From an uncultured Bacteroidales bacterium (GTDB lineage Bacteria > Bacteroidota > Bacteroidia > Bacteroidales > UBA932), in assembly GCA_944326305.1 (NCBI GenBank), contig CALVDL010000006.1, forward strand, positions 67,538 to 119,684: a DNA stretch of 52,147 bases, given 5' to 3'. Every line of letters begins with the position of its first letter. The stretch's first letter is position 1. Below are positions 28,138-36,986 of the stretch, one piece after another. A model generated the notes under the pieces. The model saw only the letters and a program-made list of their open reading frames with translations. It had not been told where the DNA came from and did not search any database. The position numbers were made by a program, and so were the translations under genes.

Positions 28138-30477
28138 ATGAAAAGTTTTTTGAGATTTCTCTGGAGAAACAAACTATACACGGCAATAGAGGTGCTGGGC
28201 ATGGCAGTGGCGATGGCATTCGTCATTTTCATCGGAGCGTTCATTATCAATGAATTGTCATACGACAAAGGACTTGAAGGCACCGAGAATATCTATGTCG
28301 CACATTCAGAGAGGCTTTTCCTCCAGAGCGCAACGGTCAAGGAACAGGTGGAAGGAAAGTTCCCGGAGATTGAGGATATATGCAGGATGGCCGATACGGG
28401 GATATTCGGAGGAATATCCTGCTATGCCAGGGTCGGAGACGAGGAATTCAGGCAGAACGCATTGGTCGTCGATGAAAATTTCTTCCGCATGTTCACTTTC
28501 CCTCTTCTGGCAGGGACTCCGGAAACCGCTTTTCTGTCAATGAATTCAGTGGCAGTGTCAGAGAGTTTTGCCATGAAGTACTTCGAAGGGAAAGACCCGT
28601 GCGGACAGACATTCACATTGTCCCTGAACGGGCGTGAGGAACCGGTGACCATAGGTGCAGTGTATAAGGATTTCAGGAATACGGTCTTTCCGGCGCAGGA
28701 CATCATGTACAGGTTCGACCTTTTCGGGAAAATGTTCCCTGGCGGTGTAGGAAACGGTAACGGTGTCGCCACTTATTTTTATAAAGTGGCACCCGGAACG
28801 GATATCGCCGGGCTGAATGAAAGGATAGCAAAGACAGTCAAGGAAAATGACATGCTGTACCTGTACGATATGTACAAGGAGTACCTGCTCTCCCCTTTCA
28901 AGGACATCCATTTCGGAATAATCGACGAGTCCGCCCCGTTCGAAGGCGTGATTTCGAAAGATTACATCAGACTGTTCATAGCGGCAGGTGCCCTGCTTCT
29001 GGTATTCGCACTGCTGAATTACATTTCCCTCACTGTAGCACAGACCGGATTCAGGGCCAGGGAGATGGCTACACGGAGACTTCTCGGCTCCCAGAAAAGC
29101 TGGATAGTAGCCAGATATCTGACTGAAGCACTGATACTTACATTGACAGCATTCGTATTGGCACTCGTATTTGCCGAAATATTCTCCCCTGCCATAAGCG
29201 ACCTTATCGGAAAAGATGTGCAGCCTTTTTCACAGGTCAATGCGGCTGAAATCATTTTCTGTGTTGTCCTGATATTGCTCCTGACAGTATGCTCCGGAGC
29301 AGTTCCGGCGGCAATAGTATCCGGATTCGAACCTGTTTCAGTCGTAAAGGGGGAATTTGCAAAGACAAGCAGGATGACTCTCGGAAAAATCTTCATCGTC
29401 ATACAGAACAGCGTGGCTGTAGCGACCCTTGCCCTGGCAGCCGTAATGTTCCTGCAGATCAGGCACATGGTCAGCAAGCCGATGGGTTATGAACGGGACG
29501 GGGTCATACAGGTGGCAGGAGCCGGAAAATCGACTGATTATCATATAGATGAATTGCGTCAGCTGTCATGTGTGGAAAAAGTCGGATGGCTGCAGTTCGA
29601 GCCGTTGGGGGCTTCGCATGCAGGCTGGGGCGTGAAAAGGAACGGAGAGGAACTGCATTTCGACATGTACTACGGTTCGCAGGAAGCATTCGAAGCCATC
29701 GGACTGAAAGTGCTCCGGCAGAACGCAGACCCGGTAAGCCCGGCCATGTGGCTGACAGAAAGCGCGATGCGGTCGCTCGGGCTTGACTATGACTGTACGG
29801 CTCTGGAGCTGGATAACGGCATGATTCCGGTCTGCGGCATCATACAGGACTTTACCAAAGGCAGGGCCGGCAGTCCTTCGGAAGAATTCCTGCTGTGCTG
29901 CTGGATAACGGATATGAAATCCGAGGAGGATTTCAGGGTGCTCAGGCAACTGGCTGTAAAAGTAAGCGGGGATGAAAACGAGGCAAAGAGGCAGATACAG
30001 GAATTCTATGCTTCGCACGGATTTTCAGAGGAAGATATCCATGTGCAGACCTACAACGAGATAAACCGCAGGATGTATTATTCCGAGGACCAGAATCTGA
30101 AACTGATAAGTGTCTTTACGGGGCTGATCCTGCTGCTGTCGGTGATGGCGATGATAGCGATGAGTACCTACTATGCCCGCCAGCATGCGAAGCAGACGGC
30201 GATACGGAAAGTCATGGGATGCAGGCGTGCGCAGGTGTTCAAGGATACGGCGCGGGGATTCCTTGCCGCTATACTTCTGGCTGCAGCAATCGGTGTTCCT
30301 TGCAGTTACATCGTTGCCGGACATTGGCTTGAAGGATATTCTTACCGCATAGGGAACTCGCTGTGGATCTATCTGGCTGCAGCTGTGGCGCTGACAGCGG
30401 TCGCGCTTGCTTCCATCAGCTGGCAGGCGGTCAGGCTTATGAATACGGATCCGGTGACGGCGCTGAAGAACGAATAG
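28138..30477 (+). CDS. FtsX/MacB-type ABC transporter permease (permease 5 of 5)
   Basis: A 779-residue double-length permease starting MKSFLRFLWRNKLYTAIEVLG, nearly the same opening as permease 2. First coupling loop RAREMATRRLLGSQ, second HAKQTAIRKVMGCR, C-terminus TDPVTALKNE. It has eight predicted helices and two MacB-like periplasmic parts, the second shortened a little. It is separated from permease 4 by 553 bases containing the 166-bp palindrome, so it may be a later addition with its own expression. Its operon partner genes all lie upstream. Confidence 0.9.
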   Translation: MKSFLRFLWRNKLYTAIEVLGMAVAMAFVIFIGAFIINELSYDKGLEGTENIYVAHSERLFLQSATVKEQVEGKFPEIEDICRMADTGIFGGISCYARVGDEEFRQNALVVDENFFRMFTFPLLAGTPETAFLSMNSVAVSESFAMKYFEGKDPCGQTFTLSLNGREEPVTIGAVYKDFRNTVFPAQDIMYRFDLFGKMFPGGVGNGNGVATYFYKVAPGTDIAGLNERIAKTVKENDMLYLYDMYKEYLLSPFKDIHFGIIDESAPFEGVISKDYIRLFIAAGALLLVFALLNYISLTVAQTGFRAREMATRRLLGSQKSWIVARYLTEALILTLTAFVLALVFAEIFSPAISDLIGKDVQPFSQVNAAEIIFCVVLILLLTVCSGAVPAAIVSGFEPVSVVKGEFAKTSRMTLGKIFIVIQNSVAVATLALAAVMFLQIRHMVSKPMGYERDGVIQVAGAGKSTDYHIDELRQLSCVEKVGWLQFEPLGASHAGWGVKRNGEELHFDMYYGSQEAFEAIGLKVLRQNADPVSPAMWLTESAMRSLGLDYDCTALELDNGMIPVCGIIQDFTKGRAGSPSEEFLLCCWITDMKSEEDFRVLRQLAVKVSGDENEAKRQIQEFYASHGFSEEDIHVQTYNEINRRMYYSEDQNLKLISVFTGLILLLSVMAMIAMSTYYARQHAKQTAIRKVMGCRRAQVFKDTARGFLAAILLAAAIGVPCSYIVAGHWLEGYSYRIGNSLWIYLAAAVALTAVALASISWQAVRLMNTDPVTALKNE

Positions 30478-30518
30478 GTGCAGGAGCACACATTGGCGGG
30501 CCAACCTTCACAATCATA

Positions 30519-30551
30519 TTTGCAGTATAGGACTGTGTATCAATAACTTTG
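30519..30551 (+). promoter_or_regulatory. Consensus promoter with no downstream gene on its strand
   Basis: TTTG (30519-30522), 21 bases, TAACTTTG (30544-30551) fits the Bacteroidetes consensus. No plus-strand gene follows; the next gene on either strand is the 3' end of the epimerase, on the minus strand. The expected transcript would begin with a GGTCCC/GGGACC hairpin (30570-30594) and an AATCAA/TTGATT hairpin (30605-30626), and run antisense into the epimerase. Confidence 0.45.
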
Positions 30552-30675
30552 CGTTTTGGCAATATGGCAGGTCCCCCTCGTGCATGACGGGACCGTCCTA
30601 ATGGAATCAAGCCCAAATATTTGATTATCAAGAAAATACAGCCTTGCAAATATGGACGATTGGTTGTTCTGTCAG

Positions 30676-31905
30676 CTATTTCGGTTCTACGCCGATGCCG
30701 GGTCTGTCATCGAGGGTTATGCGCCCGTCATGGAGCCGCATGCCGGAAAAGCAGTCGTTGGCAAGGAGGACATTGCCGTCCAGATCGGCCCATTCCATCT
30801 CCGGAGAAAGCTGCGCTGCGGCGGAAATTGCCACGGATGTTTCCGTCATGCAGCCTACCATCAGCCTCATTCCCAGAGCCTTGGCAAGTGTTATCATTTC
30901 CCTGGCCTCCCTCATGCCGGTACATTTCATCAGTTTTATGTTGATTCCGCTGAATGCTCCCCTCAGGCGAGGAATGTCAGTCAGTCTCTGACATGACTCG
31001 TCCGCAATGACCGGCAGCGGACTCCGTTCGGTAAGCCAGGCATGGCTGTCCAGGTCATGTTTCGACATCGGCTGCTCGACCAGCACCACTCCCTGCCCGG
31101 ACAGCCACGCTATCATGTCCAGAGCCCTGTAACGGTCGATCCAGCCCTGGTTGGCATCCACATACAGGGGAACGGAAGGATTGACCTCACGAATAAGCCT
31201 GATCATGCGCCTGTCCTGTACGTCCCCCATTCCCAACTTGACCTTCAGCACTTTGGCCCATGAAGCCTCACGGGTCTTGGCCCTGACGACAGAATCATCC
31301 GCATCATATCCTATCGTGAAAGAAGTGCACGGGGCCTTTTCCGGTGAGAATCCCCAGATCCTCCACCACGGCTGCCCCATTATCCTGCCGGTCAGGTCGT
31401 GCAGGGCGATATCGACGGAAGCCTTCGCCGCAGTATTGTTCGCGGCCAGAGCATCGGTTTCCGCCATGATTTCCTGTATACGGAAAGGGTCGTCAAACCT
31501 CGGCAGCACTTCAGACCTGACCTTTTTTAAAAAAGCATCGACAGAAGCCGCAGACTCACCGAGATAAGGAGGCATGGAAGCCTCGCCGTACCCGGTAAAG
31601 CCGTTCCATGAAATCCTGGTCAGCACTATCGGCGTACTGCTGCGGGACGAACCCGATATCGTGAACGTGTGCTTGAGCACCCCTGTAAAATCCTCCCATT
31701 CAAGGAGCAGCTTATTTCCTTCAGGCCTGCCGGCCCCGGAAGACAGTCCCGGCATACCGGACAAGCCTATATCATCAGCCATATAACCGGCTGCAGCAGA
31801 ACGTTTTCCGGCCGATGCCGGCACAAGCGCAGACGGAGAAAGAATTGCAGCCGCAGAGACCATCCCTGCCCGCTTCAGAAAATCACGACGTGTAGTTTTT
31901 CCCAT
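30676..31905 (-). CDS. Dipeptide epimerase (enolase superfamily), Tat-exported
   Basis: Probably interconverts L-Ala-D-Glu and L-Ala-L-Glu, a step in recycling peptidoglycan peptides. The 409 residues start MGKTTRRDFLKRAGM, a twin-arginine signal followed by an Ala-rich hydrophobic stretch, so the enzyme is exported folded. The enolase-superfamily residues are visible: KVKLG (catalytic KxK), VDANQGW (metal Asp), VEQP (metal Glu), ADES (metal Asp), IKLMKCTGM (second catalytic Lys), and the late GCMTETSVAIS and DLDGN. The ATG at 31905 is preferred over a TTG at 31914. Its promoter is a TAAATTTG box at 31922-31929 next to a GAACAGTTTC motif. It diverges from the alcohol dehydrogenase. Confidence 0.9.
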   Translation of the reverse strand: MGKTTRRDFLKRAGMVSAAAILSPSALVPASAGKRSAAAGYMADDIGLSGMPGLSSGAGRPEGNKLLLEWEDFTGVLKHTFTISGSSRSSTPIVLTRISWNGFTGYGEASMPPYLGESAASVDAFLKKVRSEVLPRFDDPFRIQEIMAETDALAANNTAAKASVDIALHDLTGRIMGQPWWRIWGFSPEKAPCTSFTIGYDADDSVVRAKTREASWAKVLKVKLGMGDVQDRRMIRLIREVNPSVPLYVDANQGWIDRYRALDMIAWLSGQGVVLVEQPMSKHDLDSHAWLTERSPLPVIADESCQRLTDIPRLRGAFSGINIKLMKCTGMREAREMITLAKALGMRLMVGCMTETSVAISAAAQLSPEMEWADLDGNVLLANDCFSGMRLHDGRITLDDRPGIGVEPK

Positions 31906-31921
31906 GACGCACAAATTTCCC

Positions 31922-31939
31922 CAAATTTAGAAACTGTTC
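31922..31939 (-). promoter_or_regulatory. Epimerase promoter with GAACAGTTTC element
   Basis: On the minus strand GAACAGTTTC abuts the -7 box TAAATTTG (31922-31929). No TTTG lies at the -33 position. The same palindrome-plus-box arrangement is found upstream of the C11 protease and tmk. Confidence 0.6.
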
Positions 31940-31990
31940 CGGACAGAAATTACGGTAAATACAGAAATTTACCGGGCATATCCAGAAATT

Positions 31991-32022
31991 TTTGGAAAAA
32001 CTCCTGACAGAGCCTAAATTTG
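31991..32022 (+). promoter_or_regulatory. Alcohol dehydrogenase promoter
   Basis: TTTG (31991-31994), exactly 20 bases, TAAATTTG (32015-32022): a full consensus Bacteroidetes promoter. Its -7 box and the oppositely oriented epimerase -7 box form the two ends (CCAAATTTAG and CTAAATTTGG) of a 103-bp inverted arrangement, 31921-32023. Confidence 0.8.
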
Positions 32023-32058
32023 GACGGCAAAAAACAGACATTGCACAACAACTGTAAC

Positions 32059-33090
32059 ATGTTAGCTTACACATACATAGAAAAAGGGCAGTTCAAACTG
32101 ACAGAAAAACCTGTACCGGAACTGCAGAACCCCACAGACGCCATAGTCAAGGTCACTCTGGCGAGCATCTGCACCAGCGACCTGCATATCAGACATGGGA
32201 GCGTCCCCAGAGCGGTGCCAGGCATAACGGTCGGGCACGAAATGGTCGGGATTGTCGAAAAGACAGGAGACAAGGTCACCACAGTAAAACCGGGAGACAG
32301 GGTCACCGTCAACGTAGAGACATTATGCGGACATTGTTTTTTCTGCAGTCACGGTTTCGTCAACAACTGTACCGACCCGGACGGCGGATGGGCACTGGGA
32401 TGCCGCATCGACGGAGGGCAGACCGAATATGTAAGAGTTCCATACTCAGACCAGGGACTGAACCGGATACCGGATTCCGTCAGCGACGAGCAGGCGCTTT
32501 TCACCGGGGATATCCTTGCTACAGGATTCTGGGCGGCCCGCATCTCGGAAATATCTCCGGAAGATACCGTCCTTATCATCGGCGCCGGGCCTACAGGCAT
32601 ATGCACTCTGCTTTGCACCATGCTCAAGAAGCCAGGGCGCATCATAGTCTGCGAAAAGTCCGAAGAAAGACGGCGTTTTGTCCGGGAGCATTATCCTGAA
32701 ATACTTGTTACCACCCCGGAAGACTGCAGGGATTTCGTGGCCGCACACAGTAACCATGGCGGGGCCGACCGCGTAATAGAAGTAGCCGGGACTCCGGAAA
32801 CATTCAGAATGGCCTGGGAATGCGCCAGGCCGAACGCCATTGTCACCATAGTCGCCATGTATGACGCTCCGCAAATCCTGCCTCTTCCCGACATGTACGG
32901 GAAGAACTTGACATTCAAGACAGGAGGGGTAGACGGATGCGACTGCGCGGAAATCCTGGAACTGATAGAAAAAGGGCTGCTCGACACCACTCCGCTCATC
33001 ACGCACAGATACCCGCTGAACAGAATCAACGAGGCCTACCGCATCTTCGAAAACCATCTTGACGGGGTGATAAAGGTGGCAATATACTGA
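32059..33090 (+). CDS. Zinc-dependent medium-chain alcohol dehydrogenase
   Basis: NAD(P)-dependent oxidation or reduction of an alcohol/carbonyl substrate in the cytoplasm. From the ATG at 32059 it is 343 residues. Catalytic zinc residues are in ICTSDLH (Cys) and VGHE (His, Glu). A structural zinc lobe C-x2-C-x2-C-x7-C is visible in ETLCGHCFFCSHGFVNNC. The nucleotide-binding IIGAGPTG lies near residue 170. The closest group by motif is the isopropanol/zinc-binding dehydrogenases; the natural substrate is unknown. A TTG start at 32020 would place the start codon inside the -7 box, so it is rejected. It diverges from the epimerase and has a consensus promoter. Confidence 0.88.
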   Translation: MLAYTYIEKGQFKLTEKPVPELQNPTDAIVKVTLASICTSDLHIRHGSVPRAVPGITVGHEMVGIVEKTGDKVTTVKPGDRVTVNVETLCGHCFFCSHGFVNNCTDPDGGWALGCRIDGGQTEYVRVPYSDQGLNRIPDSVSDEQALFTGDILATGFWAARISEISPEDTVLIIGAGPTGICTLLCTMLKKPGRIIVCEKSEERRRFVREHYPEILVTTPEDCRDFVAAHSNHGGADRVIEVAGTPETFRMAWECARPNAIVTIVAMYDAPQILPLPDMYGKNLTFKTGGVDGCDCAEILELIEKGLLDTTPLITHRYPLNRINEAYRIFENHLDGVIKVAIY

Positions 33091-33127
33091 CCTCTTCAAC
33101 AAGGTCTCGCCCCGCATAGCAAATAAA

Positions 33128-33159
33128 TTTGTTCTGCTCTCGGCTTCTGACTATATTTG
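33128..33159 (+). promoter_or_regulatory. GH2 gene promoter with long structured leader
   Basis: TTTG (33128-33131), 20 bases, TATATTTG (33152-33159): full consensus. The leader of about 100 bases holds a CGCATATA/TATATGCG hairpin (33184-33191, 33209-33216) and a perfect 14-base palindrome CACATATATATGTG (33218-33231), a possible operator. Confidence 0.75.
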
Positions 33160-33268
33160 GCCTGCGGCCATTTATACGGTTCACGCATATATTAGGACTT
33201 CATCAATTTATATGCGCCACATATATATGTGACTAAAATCAATAACCGAATCATAAACAAAAAATCAC

Positions 33269-35773
33269 ATGAAATTCATCAGATTAACATCGGCGATCCT
33301 GTCAATGGCACTGGCGCTGCCGCAGTTCCTCTGTGCCCAGCCGCGGACAGAGACACTGCTTGAAAAAGGCTGGAAATTCACCCGCGATGATGACAAATCC
33401 TACTCCGCCGTCCAATACGACGACTCGCAATGGCAGAATGTGACAGTGCCTCATGACTGGGCTATATACGGTCCGTTCAGCGTGGACAACGACAAGCAGA
33501 ATACCGCCATCGTCCAGGACGGGCAGAGCGACCCTATGGAGCATGCAGGCCGTACAGGCGGCCTTCCATTTGTGGGCACGGGATGGTACAGGCTCGAGTT
33601 CGAAAAACCTCAGCTTGCCGACGGAGGCAGATGCACCCTGCTCTTTGACGGAGCAATGAGCCACGCACAGGTATATGTGAACGGCCATGAAGCATGCTAC
33701 TGGCCATACGGGTACAATTCCTTCTGGTTCGATGCCACCCCATATCTCGTCGAAGGGAAGAACGTATTGGCCGTAAGGCTTGAAAACCTGACCGAAAGCT
33801 CACGCTGGTACCCCGGTGCCGGACTTTACAGGAACGTACATCTGATAACGACCGGAGATGCGTACGTACCTGTCTGGGGAACACAGGTGATTACTGAAGA
33901 GCTCGGAAGCAACTTCGCCAAGGTCAGCCAGAAGACATCACTGGATTTTCCGGCAGGAAAGGAATTTGCAGACTACTGCATCGTCACGGAAATCAAGGAC
34001 CGGGACGGAAATACTGTGGTTTCTGACAGACAGCAGGGAACAGCATACGACGGCGGGATCTTTCGTCAGGACTTCACGGTAAAGAACCCTCGTCTCTGGA
34101 CTCCGGAAACGCCTTATCTCTATACTTCCGTATCGAAAATCTATGAAGGGGGTACCCTGAAAGACGAATATACCACTGTATTCGGTATCCGCACCGCCGA
34201 AATCATCCACGGCAAAGGCTTTTTCCTCAACGGAGAACGCGTACAGTTCCAGGGAGTATGCAACCACCATGACCTCGGCCCTCTCGGAGGCATCGCCAAC
34301 GAAGCCGGCATCCGCCGTCAGATACGCATTCTCAAAGATATGGGCTGCAACGCCATACGCACCTCGCACAATATGCCGGCCCCGGAACTTGTCAGGGCAT
34401 GCGATGAAATGGGCATGATGGTGATGGCTGAATCGTTCGACGAATGGGCCACGGCAAAGGTCCAGAACGGGTACCACCGCTTTTTCGGAGAATGGGCCGA
34501 AAAAGACATGGTAAACCTTGTCCGCCACTACCGCAACAGCCCGAGCGTAGTAATGTGGTGCATCGGCAACGAGGTACCTGACCAGTGGAACACGGACAGG
34601 GGGCCGAAACTCACCCAGATGCTGCTCGACATCTGCCACAGGGAGGATCCGACAAGGCCTGTGACCAACGGGATGGACGCCCCGGACGCAGTGGTCAGCA
34701 ACAACATGGCAGCTGTCCTCGACGTCCCCGGTTTCAACTACCGCCCGCACAAATACCAGGAAAACTACAGCAAGCTCCCGCAGCAGGTGATCCTCGGGAG
34801 CGAGACTGCATCCACGCTCAGTTCGAGAGGTGTCTACAAGTTCCCTGTCGTAAGGCGTTCCATGCACAAGTACCCGGACCACCAGGCTTCTTCATATGAC
34901 GTGGAGCACTGCGGATGGTCCAACCTCCCGGAGGATGACTTCATACAGCACGAGGACCTGCCGTACTGCATCGGGGAATTCGTATGGACGGGATTCGACT
35001 ATCTGGGCGAGCCGACCCCTTACTACTCCGACTGGCCAAGCCACTCGTCCCTGTTCGGGATCATCGACCTCGCCGGAATACCGAAGGACCGCTACTGGCT
35101 TTACAGAAGCCACTGGAACAAGGAAGCCGAGACCCTGCATATCCTTCCGCACTGGAACTGGGAAGGCCGCGAAGGCGAGACCACGCCAATATTCGTCTAC
35201 ACGAACTACCCTTCCGCCGAAGTGTTCATCAACGGGAAAAGCCAGGGCAGGCGCACAAAGGACCTCTCCGTGACCGTATTCAACAGTGAGGACTCTCTGT
35301 CCCAGGCTTCGCTCAAAAGGCAGAGCCGATACCGCCTGATGTGGATGGATACCGTCTACGAGCCGGGGACCGTCAGGGTGGTGGCCTATGACGAAAAGGG
35401 CAATGCCGTAGCGGAAAAGGAGCTCCACACTGCCGGAAAGCCTTATGCCATCGAGCTCTCAGCCGACCGCAGCATCATCAAGGCCGACGGGAAAGACCTC
35501 TCCTTCATCACCGTAAAGGTGGTAGACAGGAACGGCAACCTTTGCCCGCTTGCGGACAACCGGATAAGTTTCAAGGTGAAGGGTGCAGGCTGGTACAGGG
35601 CCGGGGCCAATGGGGACCCTACCTCTCTGGAGCCGTTCCAGGAGCCGGCCATGAAAGTGTTCTCCGGAATGATGACGGCCATAGTATCCTCAACGGAGGA
35701 ACCTGGGCCAATCATACTCGAAGCTGCCTCCAAGGGCCTCAGGAAGGCGGAGATAACCATAGAGAGCAAATAA
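33269..35773 (+). CDS. Secreted glycoside hydrolase family 2 (beta-galactosidase-like)
   Basis: Hydrolyses beta-linked glycans, probably in the periplasm: a signal peptide (ILSMALALPQFLCAQ) precedes 810 mature residues. Domain order: sugar-binding N-terminal domain (GWKFTRDDD, VPHDWAIYGPF), Ig-like middle domain, TIM barrel from about residue 300 (FFLNGERVQFQGVCNHHDLG), then C-terminal Ig-like domains with DUF4982-type sequence. The acid/base is Glu435 in CIGNEVPDQ and the nucleophile probably Glu512 in GSETAS; their 77-residue spacing is normal for GH2. Exact specificity cannot be read. No susC/susD pair or regulator is adjacent, so it is an isolated enzyme rather than part of a polysaccharide locus. 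Confidence 0.92.
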   Translation: MKFIRLTSAILSMALALPQFLCAQPRTETLLEKGWKFTRDDDKSYSAVQYDDSQWQNVTVPHDWAIYGPFSVDNDKQNTAIVQDGQSDPMEHAGRTGGLPFVGTGWYRLEFEKPQLADGGRCTLLFDGAMSHAQVYVNGHEACYWPYGYNSFWFDATPYLVEGKNVLAVRLENLTESSRWYPGAGLYRNVHLITTGDAYVPVWGTQVITEELGSNFAKVSQKTSLDFPAGKEFADYCIVTEIKDRDGNTVVSDRQQGTAYDGGIFRQDFTVKNPRLWTPETPYLYTSVSKIYEGGTLKDEYTTVFGIRTAEIIHGKGFFLNGERVQFQGVCNHHDLGPLGGIANEAGIRRQIRILKDMGCNAIRTSHNMPAPELVRACDEMGMMVMAESFDEWATAKVQNGYHRFFGEWAEKDMVNLVRHYRNSPSVVMWCIGNEVPDQWNTDRGPKLTQMLLDICHREDPTRPVTNGMDAPDAVVSNNMAAVLDVPGFNYRPHKYQENYSKLPQQVILGSETASTLSSRGVYKFPVVRRSMHKYPDHQASSYDVEHCGWSNLPEDDFIQHEDLPYCIGEFVWTGFDYLGEPTPYYSDWPSHSSLFGIIDLAGIPKDRYWLYRSHWNKEAETLHILPHWNWEGREGETTPIFVYTNYPSAEVFINGKSQGRRTKDLSVTVFNSEDSLSQASLKRQSRYRLMWMDTVYEPGTVRVVAYDEKGNAVAEKELHTAGKPYAIELSADRSIIKADGKDLSFITVKVVDRNGNLCPLADNRISFKVKGAGWYRAGANGDPTSLEPFQEPAMKVFSGMMTAIVSSTEEPGPIILEAASKGLRKAEITIESK

Positions 35774-35775
35774 AA

Positions 35776-35807
35776 TTTGAAAATAAAAAGTTAAAGACAT
35801 ATCTTTG
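35776..35807 (+). promoter_or_regulatory. recA promoter
   Basis: TTTG (35776-35779), 20 bases, TATCTTTG (35800-35807), a perfect match to the Bacteroidetes consensus, about 90 bases upstream of the recA ATG. No LexA-type palindrome was recognised beside it. Confidence 0.85.
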
Positions 35808-35895
35808 TGTGATTGGGCAGTCCGGAAACGGCGGCCCTGTCTGCGGGAGCATACCGCATCTCCGCAAGTAACAGACCAAGCAAATCTAATCATTT

Positions 35896-36927
35896 ATGGC
35901 TAAAGCAGTAGAACAGGAAGGAACGGCCGAGGTCAATGCCGCAAAACTCAAGGCATTGCAGGCCACGATCGACAAGATTGAGAAAGATTACGGGAAAGGG
36001 ACGATCATGAAGCTGGGGGATCAGCCACAATGGGAGGTTTCCGTCATTCCGAGCGGCTCCATAGCCCTGGACCACGCCCTCGGGATCGGGGGCTATCCGA
36101 GGGGCAGGGTCATAGAAATCTACGGACCGGAGTCCAGCGGTAAGACCACACTGGCAATCCATGCCATTGCACAGGCACAGAAACAGGGCGGGATAGCCGC
36201 CATCATAGATGCGGAGCACGCATTCGACAGGACATACGCCAAGAATCTGGGCGTCAACCTCGAGACCCTGCTCATATCTCAGCCGGACAACGGGGAACAG
36301 GCGCTCGAAATCGCCGACAACCTCATCCGTTCAGGGGCTATCGACATCATCGTCATCGACTCCGTGGCGGCACTTACGCCGAAGGCCGAGATTGAAGGTG
36401 AGATGGGCGACGCCAAGATGGGGCTCCAGGCAAGGCTTATGAGCCAGGCCCTCAGGAAACTTACCGCGAACATCAGCAAGACCAACACATGCTGCATCTT
36501 CATCAACCAGCTGCGCGACAAGATTGGCGTGATGTTCGGCAACCCTGAGACCACAACGGGAGGAAACGCGCTCAAGTTCTACGCCTCAGTACGCGTGGAC
36601 GTGCGCCGCACCAGCCAGATAAAGGACGGAGAGGAGGCCCTCGGAAACAGGACCAAGGTAAAGATCGTGAAGAACAAGATGGCCCCGCCGTTCAAGAAGG
36701 CGGAATTCGACATCGTATTCGGCGAAGGCATCTCCCATGTGGGGGAGGTCATAGACCTGGGAGTGGAGTTTGACATCATCAAGAAGAGCGGGTCGTGGTT
36801 CAGCTACAACGACTCCAAGCTCGCACAGGGACGCGAAGCCGTCAAGCAGCTCCTCACCGACAATGTGGAACTGTGCGACGAGATCGAAGCAAAGATCCGC
36901 GAAGCCCTGCAGAATGTACAGGACTGA
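35896..36927 (+). CDS. recA: Recombinase A
   Basis: Strand exchange in homologous recombination and DNA repair. The 343 residues are complete, with Walker [10 protein letters not shown] (from about residue 77), the Glu of [18 protein letters not shown], Walker [14 protein letters not shown]-binding loop L1 region ([10 protein letters not shown]) and L2 ([22 protein letters not shown]). The C-terminal domain ends AKIREALQN. It is intact, with no intein or intron. An aldehyde dehydrogenase starts 59 bases downstream on the same strand and may share the transcript. Confidence 0.98.
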   Translation: MAKAVEQEGTAEVNAAKLKALQATIDKIEKDYGKGTIMKLGDQPQWEVSVIPSGSIALDHALGIGGYPRGRVIEIYGPESSGKTTLAIHAIAQAQKQGGIAAIIDAEHAFDRTYAKNLGVNLETLLISQPDNGEQALEIADNLIRSGAIDIIVIDSVAALTPKAEIEGEMGDAKMGLQARLMSQALRKLTANISKTNTCCIFINQLRDKIGVMFGNPETTTGGNALKFYASVRVDVRRTSQIKDGEEALGNRTKVKIVKNKMAPPFKKAEFDIVFGEGISHVGEVIDLGVEFDIIKKSGSWFSYNDSKLAQGREAVKQLLTDNVELCDEIEAKIREALQNVQD

Positions 36928-36986
36928 TTTTTCCATACCCCCGGCACAAGGGCGCAGCCCATGGCCGGAGCAGCATAGGAACCGAC

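Noticed and set aside
33938..34882. A 314-codon open frame antisense to the GH2 gene
   Set aside because: Shadow of a clear GH2 coding region with catalytic motifs; no ribosome site or recognisable domain.
36795..36986. N-terminal extension of the aldehyde dehydrogenase overlapping recA
   Set aside because: The sequence is the out-of-frame image of recA; the family N-terminus starts with the ATG at 36987.
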